Shown: positions 25,301 through 39,700, counted from the stretch's first letter. The stretch: DNA of 60,000 nt from Tubiluchus corallicola (GCA_030141605.1 JAQGDQ010000145.1:354001-414000); one strand, 5' to 3'. Numbers and translations: made by a program. Notes: a model not told the origin generated them from the sequence alone.

Positions 25301-28300
25301 GGTACACGATTTACACCCTCCCTCGCAGTGCGGCTGTTGATTTCCTTGATTCTAGTACCAACCAAGTTCAGCCGCGACTCTGATTTAGCTGGTTGTACAG
25401 GAGCTAGCAAAAAATTCAAAAATTAAACATTATACAAAATCACACTCACCTGCTAGAGGCAAGAACTAAAAACGATTTTTACTACACAAAAATTGGCAAT
25501 CGTAACCTTGATTTAACCCCCACAAGTTTAATTTAATTTGCAGATTTTTTCTTAGAATTTTTAATTACGCAGCTGTTCTCTAAACATCAGCAAGCTCAGA
25601 TGTCCGATTGTCAGTACTACCTCGATGTGCTCTCACTTGTACCGGAGCAGGACGGCGAGCTGAAGGACCCGGAGTGTCAGTCTCTAAAATCTCTTTTACA
25701 ATACGCAGCTTCTCTTCCTTCTCCCACATTTTATTGGTAAGCTGGGCTTCTGTCATCCGAACTTTCTCCTAGAAATTGATTGGTAAATCTATAGCAAAAC
25801 TTGAATTTTTGACTGTTTCTTAATAGTTGCATACAGCCTTACTTTATAACAAAATTCAGTTCCTCGTCAAAGACTTTAGAAAAAACAATATTTATAATTT
25901 CAGTCATTTAGACAGACAGATTGTTTATTAAAATTGCAGTCGAAATGATTGAAAATTACACAAAAGATGGTCACATAAATTTAAAAACAATAAAATGACA
26001 GCAATAATACGTAAAATAAAACTACAATTGCTTCATTACATAGACAAGAATTTCATTAAACAACTAAGCCAAAAGACAAATATAAATAGTGTGAAACAGA
26101 TAAAATAGTGAATTATATCAGATTACATTTGCAGCAAGTATAAAACTATTTTTATAGCAGGAAGTTTTGCAATGTGGTAAAACAAATGGCATTGACTGCC
26201 AAATTTACGAATGTTCATTCTCTTTTCAGGACTTGGAGATGTTTATATGCATCAACTTTCATGGCAACAAAGCTCTGATGCCTAGACTCTATAGTGCTGG
26301 AATAGAGAAAAAAATTAATGGTTCCTCATAAGACAATGATGGGGATATAATGCGATATGCATGCTTTTTCATTCATATTAGGGCATGAGATTGTTCTTTT
26401 GTGGTGCAACGAATCCCAATAACCGTACCATTACTCTAACAAGCATATACATACTAGCTCTTTCTGTTGCTTTTCCTTTACATTTTCGATCTTGTGCATG
26501 TACTTGTGCTTAAGACGATCTTTAGCAAATGCTTCCTGAGAAATCTTCATATCTTTCTCTTCAAGCTGAAAATTTTTAAAGATAAAATAAGTCCATGTTT
26601 AATGACTCCTCAGTGGCATTTCGTTTGAACGACGTTAAAAATTTGACACCCTTTTCTCACTTAACAATTCATGCTTCATTTTAAAGATGCTTTTTGTTTT
26701 GATCAAAGCCATTTTTATGATAAACAATTTTTTTACGTAATTTGAAGCATTAAAATAGTACATATTGTGGTATTCCATTCTAAAAATGCACTAGTACTGT
26801 AAAATGGTAGAATCATTATACGTTTTCGTTTCCTGGCTGACTACTAAATGCAGCTGTTTGAATTAAGTGAGATCTACTCCCAATTTATAAGTCTCCAGGC
26901 ACGTGAGTGCAAACTTCAATGTGATTGAATTTTCCCCGCAACCTGTTCCTATAGTAACCAGACTAAGGATCTAGATAAATGTTAGCTGCCTAGGGCTGCT
27001 TCAATGTTAACTAAAGACAACCCGCTAGCTAGATACTGGTAATAGACTTATGTGACTTCGGTCAAACAGAAAGAAATTAATTAGTAGAAACATGAATAAA
27101 ATTATTCACAAAACGTTTAATTTATATGTCCAAAGCAGCAATGATTCTCGCCTCTGGAGCATAACTCACGTCTTTTACATTAATTTCTATGGAAGTCTTG
27201 CTTTCGCTTAACATCAGGTTTTGCTGGAATGTTAAGCGAGGACTTACTCTAATGCTTTGCATTGTCTAGCATTATAGATGAGAACTGTTTAACCATATAT
27301 CAAAGGTGGTCAGGTTAGAGTAGCGTAAAGAATTTCACAGAAAAAATATGAACAAACTGAGAGTGATGGTTTTAACTCTAAAACTCCATGTAGACATTCA
27401 GATGTTTAATGTGTTTACATTTATCGAATCCCTAAAAAAACTAATTGTTAAGCAAATAAAAGAAATAGCAAGTGCCCAAGAAATTAGTGACATCTTCTTT
27501 CTTATGCCGACATTTCAACAACATCATTTACTGCTGAAACATCAGCAGAAAAAAGATGCTACTGTTGTCAATCTTGGGTGCTTGTTCTTGTTATTGGCTT
27601 TATTTGGAAACTAAGATTCCATTCTTACAAGCCTAACTTTCAAGCATTTCATTCTTCATTATCTATAGTCCTATTACTTAATACTTACTAAATTTACGCT
27701 CAAGGTATCAAAGTAAACAATATCTGGCCCATAAAGTCAAATAGGCAAAATTCAACATTACCTCATTTTGTAACATGGCCCTATCTTGCTCATATCGCAG
27801 ATTAGCTCCCTGTAATTCAGTATTTCGTTTTTCATACTGCTTCAGTGTTTTCTGCAGCCTATCTGTTTTCTGTCGTTCTGCTTCAAGTTCAGCCTGTAGA
27901 AACTCAACTTGCTAGAAAAAATAACAAACAGTAATTAGCATAGTATTAGCATAGAACATGACGAGATGAAAAATAAAAACACTGTTACCTAGCAGCATGA
28001 CGAAAAGTAACAACACTGTTACCTGGCAGCATGATGAAAAGTAACATCACTGTTACCTGGCAACACGATGAAAAGTAACATCACCGTTACTTAGCAGCGT
28101 GATGAAAAGTAACATCACTGTTACCTGGCAGCACAATGAAAAGTAACATCACTGTTACCTGGCAGCACGATGAAACGTAACATCACTGTTACCTGGCAGC
28201 ACGATGAAAAGTAACATCGCTGTTACTTGGCAACATGATGAAAAGTAACATCACTGTTACCTGGCAGCACAATGAAACGTAACATCACTGTTACCTGGCA

Positions 28301-31300
28301 GCGTGATGAAAAGTAACATCACTGTTACCTGGCAGCACGATGAAAAGTAACATCGCTGTTACTTGGCAACATGATGAAAAGTAACATCACTGTTACCTGG
28401 CAGCACAATGAAACGTAACATCACTGTTACCTGGCAGCGTGATGAAAAGTAACATCACTGTTACCTGGCAGCATGATGAAAAGTAACATCGCTGTTACTT
28501 GGCAGCGTGATGAAAAGTAACATCACTGTTACCTGGCAGCACAATGAAACGTAACATCACTGTTACCTGGCAGCATGATGAAAAGTAACATCACTGTTAC
28601 CTGGCAGCACAATGAAACGTAACATCACTGTTACCTGGCAGCATGATGAAAAGTAACATCACTGTTACCTGGCAGCACGACAAAAAGTAACAGTAACCTT
28701 ACCTGGCAACCTGATGAAAGTAAAAGCTACGTTAGCATAACAATAACAGCTTTGTAGCTACATGTATTAAAATTGAAATCCTGCATTACATCAACATATC
28801 ACTTACATCACGTAGACTATTCCTCTCATTCTCCAAATTAATGAGATCATTCCGGAACTGTGTTTCTGTAAAAATAAACACCAACAAAGATTATTATATG
28901 AGCCTATTATTACCAAATGCAGGTTTTTTGTATGCGTGTAACGACAAAAGAAAAAACCACCTAATAAATTTCAGAGCCAAATTTTAACATGGTTGTTTTG
29001 AAAGTGTTCCAAGTCACAGTGACACAAAAATTTGTGAAGTTGTTTTTAAAGTGTTCCAGGTTTTCGAGGTCCCAGTTCCCAGTGACACATAAAAATTTGG
29101 ACGTTTAAATCTTTTCTTGGTATAAACTTCACTTGTTATAAACTTGGTTATGATATTGTAATGGATCTGGGGTCCAGCGCGGACCCGTCTCAGGATGTAT
29201 AGAGCGGCATACAAGTTAAAGGTCCGGAATGCGAATGTAGAATAAACTTTAATGCATAACCAGTAGCTCCATGACATGTGAATAGACTTTTGTATAAAAA
29301 TAAGCAAGCCTACAGTATTCGCCATTACAGACAGAAAGGTCAAGTAGGAATCGTCAAATTACGGCATGCATTCTGCTTTATAGGTACATTTGCATTACGG
29401 GGCTTCTCAACCATACACATTACTAACGTTAGGGGGTTGGTCAAAATCTGCCTTCGTAACAATATCAATAATTTCTCATTTTTTACAATTAGAGTACTCA
29501 GTAACATACGTTTATGTGCGAGATCGCGAAGTAAAGTATTCCTGCGATTCTGACGGTCCACCAAAAATTGCACAAGTGGCAGAAGCACACTTTCGTCCGA
29601 CGCATCAGTGATCTAAAGGAAAATTCTAAGTAATGACTAAAAGCTATGAGAATTGACCAAGAAGCATAAAATATTTAAGAACTATCAACACTGCAAATAT
29701 AGACTCATACGCAACCGTACTAATACACTTACACTTTCAAGTACAGCTCACAGAAGAAAAGCACCAAACACATTGAAGCAATACTTACAAGACTCATGAA
29801 ATAAAATTATATTCATTTTTTATGAAAAAAAGATTAAAGAGCCGTTTAGATTTTTCTATAACAGTAGCTCAGTTACATTACAAAATTAATGTTACATTAC
29901 ATTACATTCATAAATTAATATGATTACTACTCTACTATTATCCATAACTAGTCTAGTAAGACAAAACAGCCTTACCTCCAATGTTGGAAATGGTGGTCCA
30001 AGGCTGTAAGTGAGAGGTATCGGTAACAAACGTAGAGCCTCGTCACCTACAAATAGATAATAATAATTTCAGTCACTGTGCAGTTTGGCCAGTTGCTTCC
30101 AATTACAACAAATTAATTTATTAAAGAGATGAAGATTAAATTTAAAAATTTATAATCTCGATATCATCATTATGTTTGTTTCACTGTGCTACAAACTCAC
30201 AATTAATTGAATAAAAAGAAATAAAATTAGTTACGTCTTTGCTAATAATCTTAATATTAAGATTACTGGTTTAAGTAATTTACTAATAACACATGGGAAT
30301 TTCAGGTTTTTAAAATCACAAAATCAGACTTTAAAAGGAAATGAACGAAAATTTGGAAAAATAGCGACAATACACGAAAACCAACAGCGACAGACTTATA
30401 TTAAACAGTTTGCAAATACCAAAACTTAGAATAGTTTCTTATCGACTCTACCAGCTGAAAGATGTCAAGATTTTATCTAATCTTAAGGGGTTTTGAAACC
30501 AGATGTACGCAGACATGTACGTAGTCAGAGATGTCTTCGCACATGCAATGGCATAGTCAGCCGAAACATTTACAAAACTTTACATTGTACAATAAAGGAG
30601 CTAACAGAGTTTATTAATGATTTACTCACTGTGTAGATGAAAATAGATGTAGATACATGTAGAAGCAGAAGAAAGTAGAAGATACATACATGTAGATGTA
30701 GATTAAAGGTAGATGAGAAAAAGTAGCTGTTCCAAACACTGGGATGATCTAATATTGGAATTGCTAAACTAATTGACCTGCTACATGGGATGAACTTGGA
30801 CTGTCAAGACCGCTATGAAGCATAGTAGTCTAGCGGTAATAGCATCTACTTGCAAGCAGAAAATCCCTGGCTTAAATTGAGACTGCTCATTGCATCTTTT
30901 TCAAATTTCTAGATTTTCATGCTTGATTTCGAAATTCAATTGTGGGTTGTACCATCAGGGTATATTCTCTTTCTAACTACATCTAAGTTACTTTATAGCA
31001 ACTGTAATAAAATTTTGCTGAATAGCTAAAACCTACTTCCTTCTGATTCAGCTTTTTTAATAGCTTCTTTGTACATTTGGTTAGCACGGCGCCGACCGGG
31101 TGTGAATCCAACGTCAAATCTGTGATCCATGGGCCGAGTTATGACAACCTCCTGAGTCAATTCAGCAAACTTCATCACATGCTAAACAACAAAAATGTAT
31201 GTGTTCATGTGAGATAAATTAATATTGCTCAAGTTGCATGTATGTAAAATGACAAGCCAACTTGCTTTTTATTTTTCTCCACAGTAAAAGATTAACGAGA

Positions 31301-33694
31301 ATTTTAACAAAATTACATTGATTTAAAAAACTCTAAGTTAGAAACGCGAAACTATTTGGTTTTGATATTTGAATCACAATAAATGCAGTACAAAATTAAA
31401 ATTGCATTGAAATTAGTTGAAATTATGTAGCAAAATGGTTCCTATACCAAATAAAATTTTCCTTGTTTTTGCTGAAAAACAGTTACTACTGAGATATTAA
31501 CACACTATCCACATATCATTTTTTTCATAATGGTTGTACAATGACCTCAAATACACAAGAAAATCAACAAGTAAAATAACATAAATTTAAATAACGTTAA
31601 GACAAAGAAACTTACCACAGTCTCTTCATAGTTAGATGCCCCAGGATTAACACAGACAATCATTTTCACCTTTCCTTCTCCATCAAAATAATTCTTAAAC
31701 AGGTGAGTAAGTTTGCTGTCCCTGTACGGCACCATCTTAAAGAATATTAACACAAATTACATTAAATTAGTAAAACATGCATCCTTATATCAATTTATCC
31801 AAGTGTTACACGGTTTTTTTAGACTAACTTACTTTACTTCTTTAATTCACAAACGTCATTAATAAGTAAACGTAAAGGCCCACTCCATTTACAGAGAAGC
31901 ACTAGTGCAAATCATAACAGATTTTATAGAAATCTAAGGTATTAAAATCGAAAGAAATGCGCCAAATTATACAAAATGCAAAACAGAAATTTATAAGACA
32001 ATGACTTCTTCATAGTGATATGATACTAAAGTGAAAAGGAAAGTTAAAGTGAGAAACCAGCATATTGGTTTCATTTGATAGACAGGCGGTACAAGTGTTA
32101 GTGATCGGTTAATGAAAGCGCACCACCTTTATTATTATGTCGCTTCTCAATAGTAATGGTTTGGTGATTAAAAAGGAAAAAAACGGAATTTCAAAGTATA
32201 TCCCGAACAACTTTACAAAGTTTAATTACTTAACATTACGCTTACCTGCTTGACAGACTTATGTAATAGGAAAAGAAAAATTTTAACAATTCAAAATATT
32301 TATGCCAACTGGTAAAACTTCACTGACTCACCTTTCATTCCCAAGTGTGCACTACTGATTCACAAAAAACGCATTATTGACTTTATTGATAGTACAATGT
32401 AATTTAAACTTTTGCTTAGTTAGCGAAGAGTTTCTAATGAATGCTCTGATGATTTAGGCAAACTTTAGGCAATGTTATTTAAACGTGTTTCAAACTACAT
32501 ATTGTTAAAATGACTGCGTTTAACAGTTATCGTGGGAGTATAAATACACAAGTTTTAAAAAGCATTACTGCTAATGCAAGTTACTACTACGACAGCAAGT
32601 AAGGGATATAAAATTTCAAAATGAATTTTTCCAGTTTATTTATGAAAAGTGTTTTCTTGTGCTTTTAAACATCGTTTGAAGTTACAATTGTAAATGCAAA
32701 TGCAGAGAAATGCTGAAAACGAGTTGTCATCATTTGGCTTAAATAATGGTTCCAGACAGTTTATTGCATTTACAGTTGCATAATTTAATAACAACTTCAT
32801 GTCAGGTGCCCAGGTGCTTGCCAATATGCCTTATTATACTGTAGCATGTCTTACAAAAATGTCTTTTCCCAAACAAAACTTTGAAGCTTAATTCGCAAAA
32901 GTTTAGTTTGCACTTTTTTCCGGTTTACAGTATTCTGCACAATAGTTTCCTAATAAACTATAATATATAATGTACCTGGTCTGTATTATTTTTTTGATTC
33001 TCCCTCAGAATCTCAATGCATGTGCGTAACGTCATTAATGAATTATTGATGTTACCTGTAATTTAAAAGATATGCAACATTTAATGAAATGCTAACTCTC
33101 TAAACCGAAAACTAAGAAAGCTAGTTAGCAAAATAAATGTCATGTATCTTATTTAATGTTGAAATGGCTAACCTGCTTCTCTGAGACGAGCTCCGGCATT
33201 ATTAGTTCGATAAGTTCTTTCACTCCCAGCTAAATCAACCAGAGAAAGCTGGCTAATTGATATCATTTCTCTGTCCTAGTCAGAAACAAAATATGTCATA
33301 ACATTTTATATAACACAAAATTAATCCTCTGTAATCACCTCTGTTAAGAAATGAATAAGTCAGAAAGAGGCTTGGTATGATTTTACGTTCTGTTCACAAG
33401 ACATTTCACAAAGAATTTTGAAGAAATTTGACACAGGTATTGCAAAAAGCTAAAGACTAAAGCTCAGAATTTCATAAGAATCAATTGAGCAAAAGAAAAA
33501 ATTGTATTTTTGTATTAACTAAGTGATGGCTTACACAAATTCAATGTGATTTTATAAAACGTAACGAAAAAATGCAAAGTTAAAGCTTCACTCCATTATA
33601 AACAAAATGATATCAGACAAACCGAAGATGCAGGACATATAAGAAACTCATGACATTCAAATTTTCCGATGAATTAGATACTATATACCAGTTG

Positions 33695-33738
<44 letters not shown>

Positions 33739-36700
33739 ATAAATCTACAAAGTGCAATTTGTAATATATACTACAAATAGTGTAAGAATTACTGTAAGAA
33801 AATTTATTATCATCTATAAGTGAACTTATAAGCTTGCCTGTAAAACCTCCTCTCCTTGAGGATCAAGAGGTGCTGTGGCAAGCCTGATGTTAAACACACT
33901 ATGACTACGACTAGATTCCGTGTTAAGTACAGTGTGAGCCATCCGACGTTTTTTCTGACCTAGAAATGAAATGGAGTCAGAAACAATCAAAATGCAGTTT
34001 CCCTTGCAAAGATATAATATAGAAGACAACAATAAAGCACTTTACAGACACTTGCACAAAGCATTAGTATCTAAAACCCTTTATTGCATAAAAATTAATC
34101 TGGCAGACATTTATGGCGAGTTCAGAGGTAGAGACCTCTTTCCCAACTTATTGCAAACTCAGCGAGAGTTGCTGAAAGTTAACAATTTGGGCAATAAGTT
34201 GCGAGAGAAGTTGCCAAGCCTTTCACACATGCAACTTTACTCTCAGAGAGAAGTTGCACAGCAAGTTGCGAGAGAAGTCTGAGAATGCAATTGTCTCTGC
34301 AAACATTTGAAACGATAATCAAATTGGAAACGAATTAACAGAATCCACCTCAAAAGTGATGAAAACATTTAATCTAGCTTGAGAATACCACTAAATTCAT
34401 GTTTATAATGACCTTGACAAGATAGCAGCTAAAACTGTCACATCTGAAAACATACCTCTAAGAAGAACATCAAATGCTTCATCTGTGTTTTTGACTTCCA
34501 CTTCAACTGCACCGCTAACGTACATGTTACGATTTTCATCCTCTCGCATTACTTTAGATGTTGGTGGCCTGAATTAGTTTACAAAAGGAACCTCAGCGCT
34601 ACTTTAGACATGACAATACAATAAAATGTTGACATTTCAATTGTAAGAAAAATTCAAAGCCATATGTTTTCATGATTAACTAATGAAATAACAGAAAATC
34701 GTAATTAGTTAGAAATTACTCAAGTAGACCTGAGTAAACTAACACATGGATAATTGGATTGGTTATTGAGCTGATAGGTTTGATTTAACATCTGCCTAGA
34801 TTATAAGAGGATGTGTGGTCTACGGTCATGGTTTTGGAATGGTAATCTACAGTTCCTTGGTTCAATCCAGGCTCTGCCAAGACTTTTTCAGGCAAATTTG
34901 GTTTAAAAAATTCAAGAATCGAGTGCTTTTTGAGTAAAGCAATTTTTGGTAATTACAGCAATTAATTTTTTCGTAACAAAAATACGAAAATCGGGCCGTT
35001 ATCAGGCAACAAATTTTCATTAATAATTTCCTAAATGAGCAATTTTTGCTACCAAACTGCAATACCTTTGTTTGATAGCATCTGATGGCATTTCTTCCAA
35101 CAAGTCATAAATATAGTTATTGTAAATCTCACAGTACGAGATAAAAACTGAATAGACGAAATCGTCATCTAAGCCAGTGACACGCGTCTGGTCTGGTACA
35201 CGCTGTCCATATTCAAAGTCAACACCCTTTCCCCTGCAACAACGTAGAATGCAATTCAATTAACCACAGCAAATATTGCAGCTATGGTTCAATGATTTTA
35301 AGCAGAAAGAGCATAACTATAAACACACATACTATAAACATAGTTTTATAAATTACCACGATTATAATTATTATAGTTTTATAATACAATTTATAATATC
35401 ACAGAACCTGCGGGGTGTTGTTGGTACTTTGGGTATATGGTTGGTTGCGATATCTTTCTGTTGTCGTTCCAACATTGCATCGGCTTCAGTCTGCACGTCA
35501 AACATGTTAGCATGGTCTGGCTTAAGCACCTGAATGAAGAGCAAGCAGTTTTGTAGTCTCATTTTATTCGATTAAACAACAGGAACAACATAACTTACAA
35601 AAAGTTATGTAAGTTATATAGTTACGTAACTTATGTTCCAAGGAAAAATGGTTGTAATTCGGCAGTGAAGTCACCAACAATTCTACACGATTTTGACTTA
35701 TAATTTCTAGAAAACACCACTCTTCAGTATTCATGCAGTCGGTTTTATCAACTGGGGACTTTCTCAATTAACCACAGCGTGTAGGATAATACTACACCAC
35801 CTGACTACAAACTAGCAAACCAAGTCTGCGAAAATAATTTAAAGGAAGTTAGTCAGTTTTAGTTTCTTTACTGAAAACTAGTTTCCATCATTTTCATCAA
35901 CTCTGTTGTAAGATATAGAGCCATAAAAGAAGACATGTTAACTTAAATATTATTAACAACATTTTATTTCATACATACTTTGCATAAGTATTTCATTAAA
36001 AAGTGTTATTAGTCAAGATCATTTACATGATTAGTAATAAAAACGTAATTTTGTAGTAATAATCACCATACAGGATCTAGTTTTTATGACATGCAATTGC
36101 CAGAAAAATGTTTGGCAGTTACACGCGTGCATAGTACACAATCAGATGCATCATGACTTACATATTTTCGTGCTTGCAATTCTGATATACTGTTGAAGAT
36201 GACATCAAGTGTACGAGGAAGAATGCCGCCGTCCTGAGGAGTTCCAGTCATTGTGTATGTTTTTCCAGATCCAGTGATGCCATAGGTGAACAATAAACCT
36301 GTTTCAAGGCAATGTTGCAAATATCTGTTAAGCTTTGCTTCTACCAATACACTCACTTATATGAAAAGACAATACAAATGCAGCAAAAAACAATTTTTTG
36401 TTTTTGTTTGTGTTAAGTTACTTTGGAAAGTGAAAAGAAAAGGAATCGTATTGAAACCACATGTATGCACAAACTAAGAGTTTCAGCTCTTTCACACATC
36501 TTTGATAATCGCATAATAATTTTTATTGACAAAGCAGAAAAGGTTTCTGCAAGATATTAGTTTTTTTCTGTTTGCATATGTAAAGACCGACAAATACACG
36601 CATTCTACAATGACCATTATTAATATGACATTTCATTGTTTGAATTCTGTTATACTTAAACCGTATACCATTTTTACAATGCAGCAAGTCATCCACAAGA

Positions 36701-39700
36701 GGAAGGGCTACATGATCAAATACAGCTTTCTGCGATGTGCGTTCATCCAAGAGAAACTTGAAAGTGTACTCTTGCTGAAAATAAATTTAAAACATTTAAT
36801 TAGCAGACAGAAAAGTTTTAAAAACACATCAATATAAGATTAGAAGAAAAACAATTGCTGGTGGAAATTAAATTTAAACTTGAAGCAAATAAGATGGATG
36901 GAAAGCTGCAAAATTTCTGCCTGCTGGTTATTTTAACTAGTGTTTGCAAAGGTTGGCAAAAAATCAGACTCAGGTATCGTTCTCCTTACACCCTTCGGGT
37001 ACCCAAATTGTTAAGATAAAGCGGCAGTGAAGAAACTGTAATCATTTATATTCACAAATAAAAATAACCACTGCTGCATTTTAACTAACTGCACTGATAT
37101 ATTAACAACCAACACTCAATTATTACACCCTGAGAGCTTGAAGAAACGAGCTGTTAGTCGCGAAAGTTAGTGTTTTTGCCAAAAGGCATCTGACTGATTT
37201 CTTATCTGCCAGACTTCTTAATTACTTAACTGCACACTTTATCAATGAGTCAGCTACGTCAGCCTAGGTAGTACCGCACTGAGCACTATTAATACAGCAT
37301 AGGGATTAGGAGAATAAAATAATCTATATTTTCCTTTCTGTTCGTCCTCCTAGTAAAGAAATCATAGTTTGTTTTTTGTAAGTCATCCCTATGTTTGATC
37401 TGGTTTATCATCAAAATGGTTTGATTTGTCATCTTCCTACTGGCTGTTATCCTGATGCACTGCCAATGCAGCATTTAATAGTCTGCTAGTAAGTACCCAC
37501 TGTAGAAGTGCACAGCAGAAGGTGGCATTTAAAGTTTGAATTCTCTAAACAGTGGACATCGTATTGGACAACAATGGACAAAATTAAATAATGTCAGCAT
37601 TTTCACTACTGGAACAGGATAGAAACATTAGGCTCAGGTAATAAACAATGCGGGTAATTACTCGGTTACCCAATGGAAACACTAACTTTACCCTATGCTA
37701 GTCATAGTCAGCAAAATCTGTTGATGTACATCATGAAGCATTGGTCCCTTACACTTTGAATTATAAACAGACATTTATTTCGCATTAAGAAAGACACACG
37801 CATTTTTAAAATAAGAAATGGATGCCAGCATGCAAAATTTAATTTGTGATGATTGTTTTATAGCTAAAACGCCACAACTTTATTAAAACTTTTAATTTAC
37901 TTGGTTAAAAATCACGTCAAAACATTTTAACAAAGCTGCTGCTGTCATCATCAGTACTAAATTTTTACAAACATACAACCAGTTTATATAGGTAGAGCCT
38001 ACATTGTGCACTAATTACGTATTTAACAGAAGCCAGATAGGTAATGACCAAACACCAAGAAAAGATCAGTAGAAAAGAAATTGATACAGTAAATTATGCA
38101 CTAAATATGTATTTACAAAAGCCAAATAGGTAAGGATTAATCGTTGCCTATTTGGCTTTTTGTAAAAACATACTTCGTACATCATCTATTGTATCAATTT
38201 CTTTTCTACTGGTCTGCTTATCATAATCTATTTGGCATCTGTTAAATACATAATTAGTGCATAATGTTCTATACTGTAGGCTCTGCCTATAAAAACTGGT
38301 TATATGCTTGTAAAAATTTACCACTAATGATGACAGCATTAGCTCTGTCGAAATGTTTGACATGATTTTTAACCAAGTAGATTAAAAGTTTTAATAAAGT
38401 TGTAGTGCCTAAACTATAAAAGTTTTTAAGTGCCTGAAAAATAAAAAAAATTGATAGTTTTATAACGTAAAACAGGTAGTCCCTCATAATAGGCAGACAA
38501 CGTCAAAATGTTCAAGTCTGTATTTTAATTAACTTTTAATATCAACAATAAACCACACTTTCTGAAAATATACTATGGCTTAATTAAATGTGTAGTATAT
38601 TATTGGAAGAACTGCACTGCACATAAGTTAACAGAACTTAAATTACAATTTTGCACAATGCAATAAATAACAATCAATATGTGACTTAATCATTCTTTTT
38701 AGAAAAATATTTCATTTGACTGAACAATCAACCATAATTTTCAATCTTACTGAAAAGAATGGTGTATTAAAAATACAGCCCTGGCAATTAAACTGATACA
38801 AAAACCCCAAATAAAATGTTCCCAAGTGTAGATACCCAAAAATAAAATTTAGAAAAACCTCTTTATAATTTCCTGATTTGTAGGCTGCAGACGATTGCGG
38901 TGGCCATAATCGTATTGTCTGAGGTGATTTTGGTTCGCAACACTTCTCAGTTTCATGTTCTTCTAGAGGACGCAGTCTACAGTAAACCTAAAATAACGAA
39001 TGAAAACAAATGGTTGATAAAATGAATAGTAGAAATTATACAGTAGCTACAATATGATAACTCTGCTATAGTAAATGATTCCTGTCAAAACGCTCTAGCT
39101 GATATCAAAAAGTAGTACCAAAAATCAAAATACTAGAGACAAAAAAAACTGCATTGACATTTTAAAGTAGGATACAGAATTTCAAAAACTTTATTCTTAT
39201 TTTGCTATTTACTTTATTTTCTTTTGGCGTGAACTATGTTTTGCCTTCACTATTCACATTTGAAGATACACTTACTGTTTTGATAGTTTACGTGAAAGTC
39301 TTAGTAGTTGGAAGCTCTGCTGAGCAGTCATGTGTAAACAATGTACAAAGAAATTGCAATTAACTAATGCATTTATTGCACTATAAATAAACTTACAAAC
39401 GTTGTGGCAAAACTTCTGGCTGTTGTGAAAAGGCAAAAATGTTGGCAAAGTTAAAAAACCAGAAGATCAAGTTGAATGAAAAACGCTCTCCACTAATAAA
39501 ATATTGTATTGAACAATTGTGTAATTAAATTTGAATTTACCTCAACTGGATCTTTTGGGGCAGACCTCGGAGGACGCTTTGGAGTTCTTCTCGGTGTCTT
39601 GCCTCTACTGAAATTAGTAAAAATAATCAAGCATATATGAGCACGTTAGCCTAAGCTAAAAAGATTCATATATGTATTAAAAATACCCAAACATATCCTG

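Larger units (their letters stand above)
24652..26454 (-). other. KIF23 introns around exons 19-20
   Basis: AT-rich introns with no recognised repeat or homology beyond the exons listed. Confidence 0.6.
31182..33837 (-). other. KIF23 introns around exons 10-12, (TA)n
   Basis: AT-rich introns. Apart from the TA microsatellite at 33697-33741 I see no repeat or homology. Confidence 0.6.

Noticed and set aside
27964-28730. CRISPR-like array of regularly spaced repeats.
   Set aside because: Repeat units are contiguous with no unique spacers; this is a minisatellite in a eukaryotic intron.
34808-34890. A functional tRNA gene.
   Set aside because: Box-like motifs are present, but the acceptor arms do not pair and no sound anticodon arm is seen.
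36938-37683. TIR element bounded by TAGTGTTT boxes in KIF23 intron 3.
   Set aside because: Similarity is limited to about 8-10 bases, a third box sits in the middle, and no target duplication was found.
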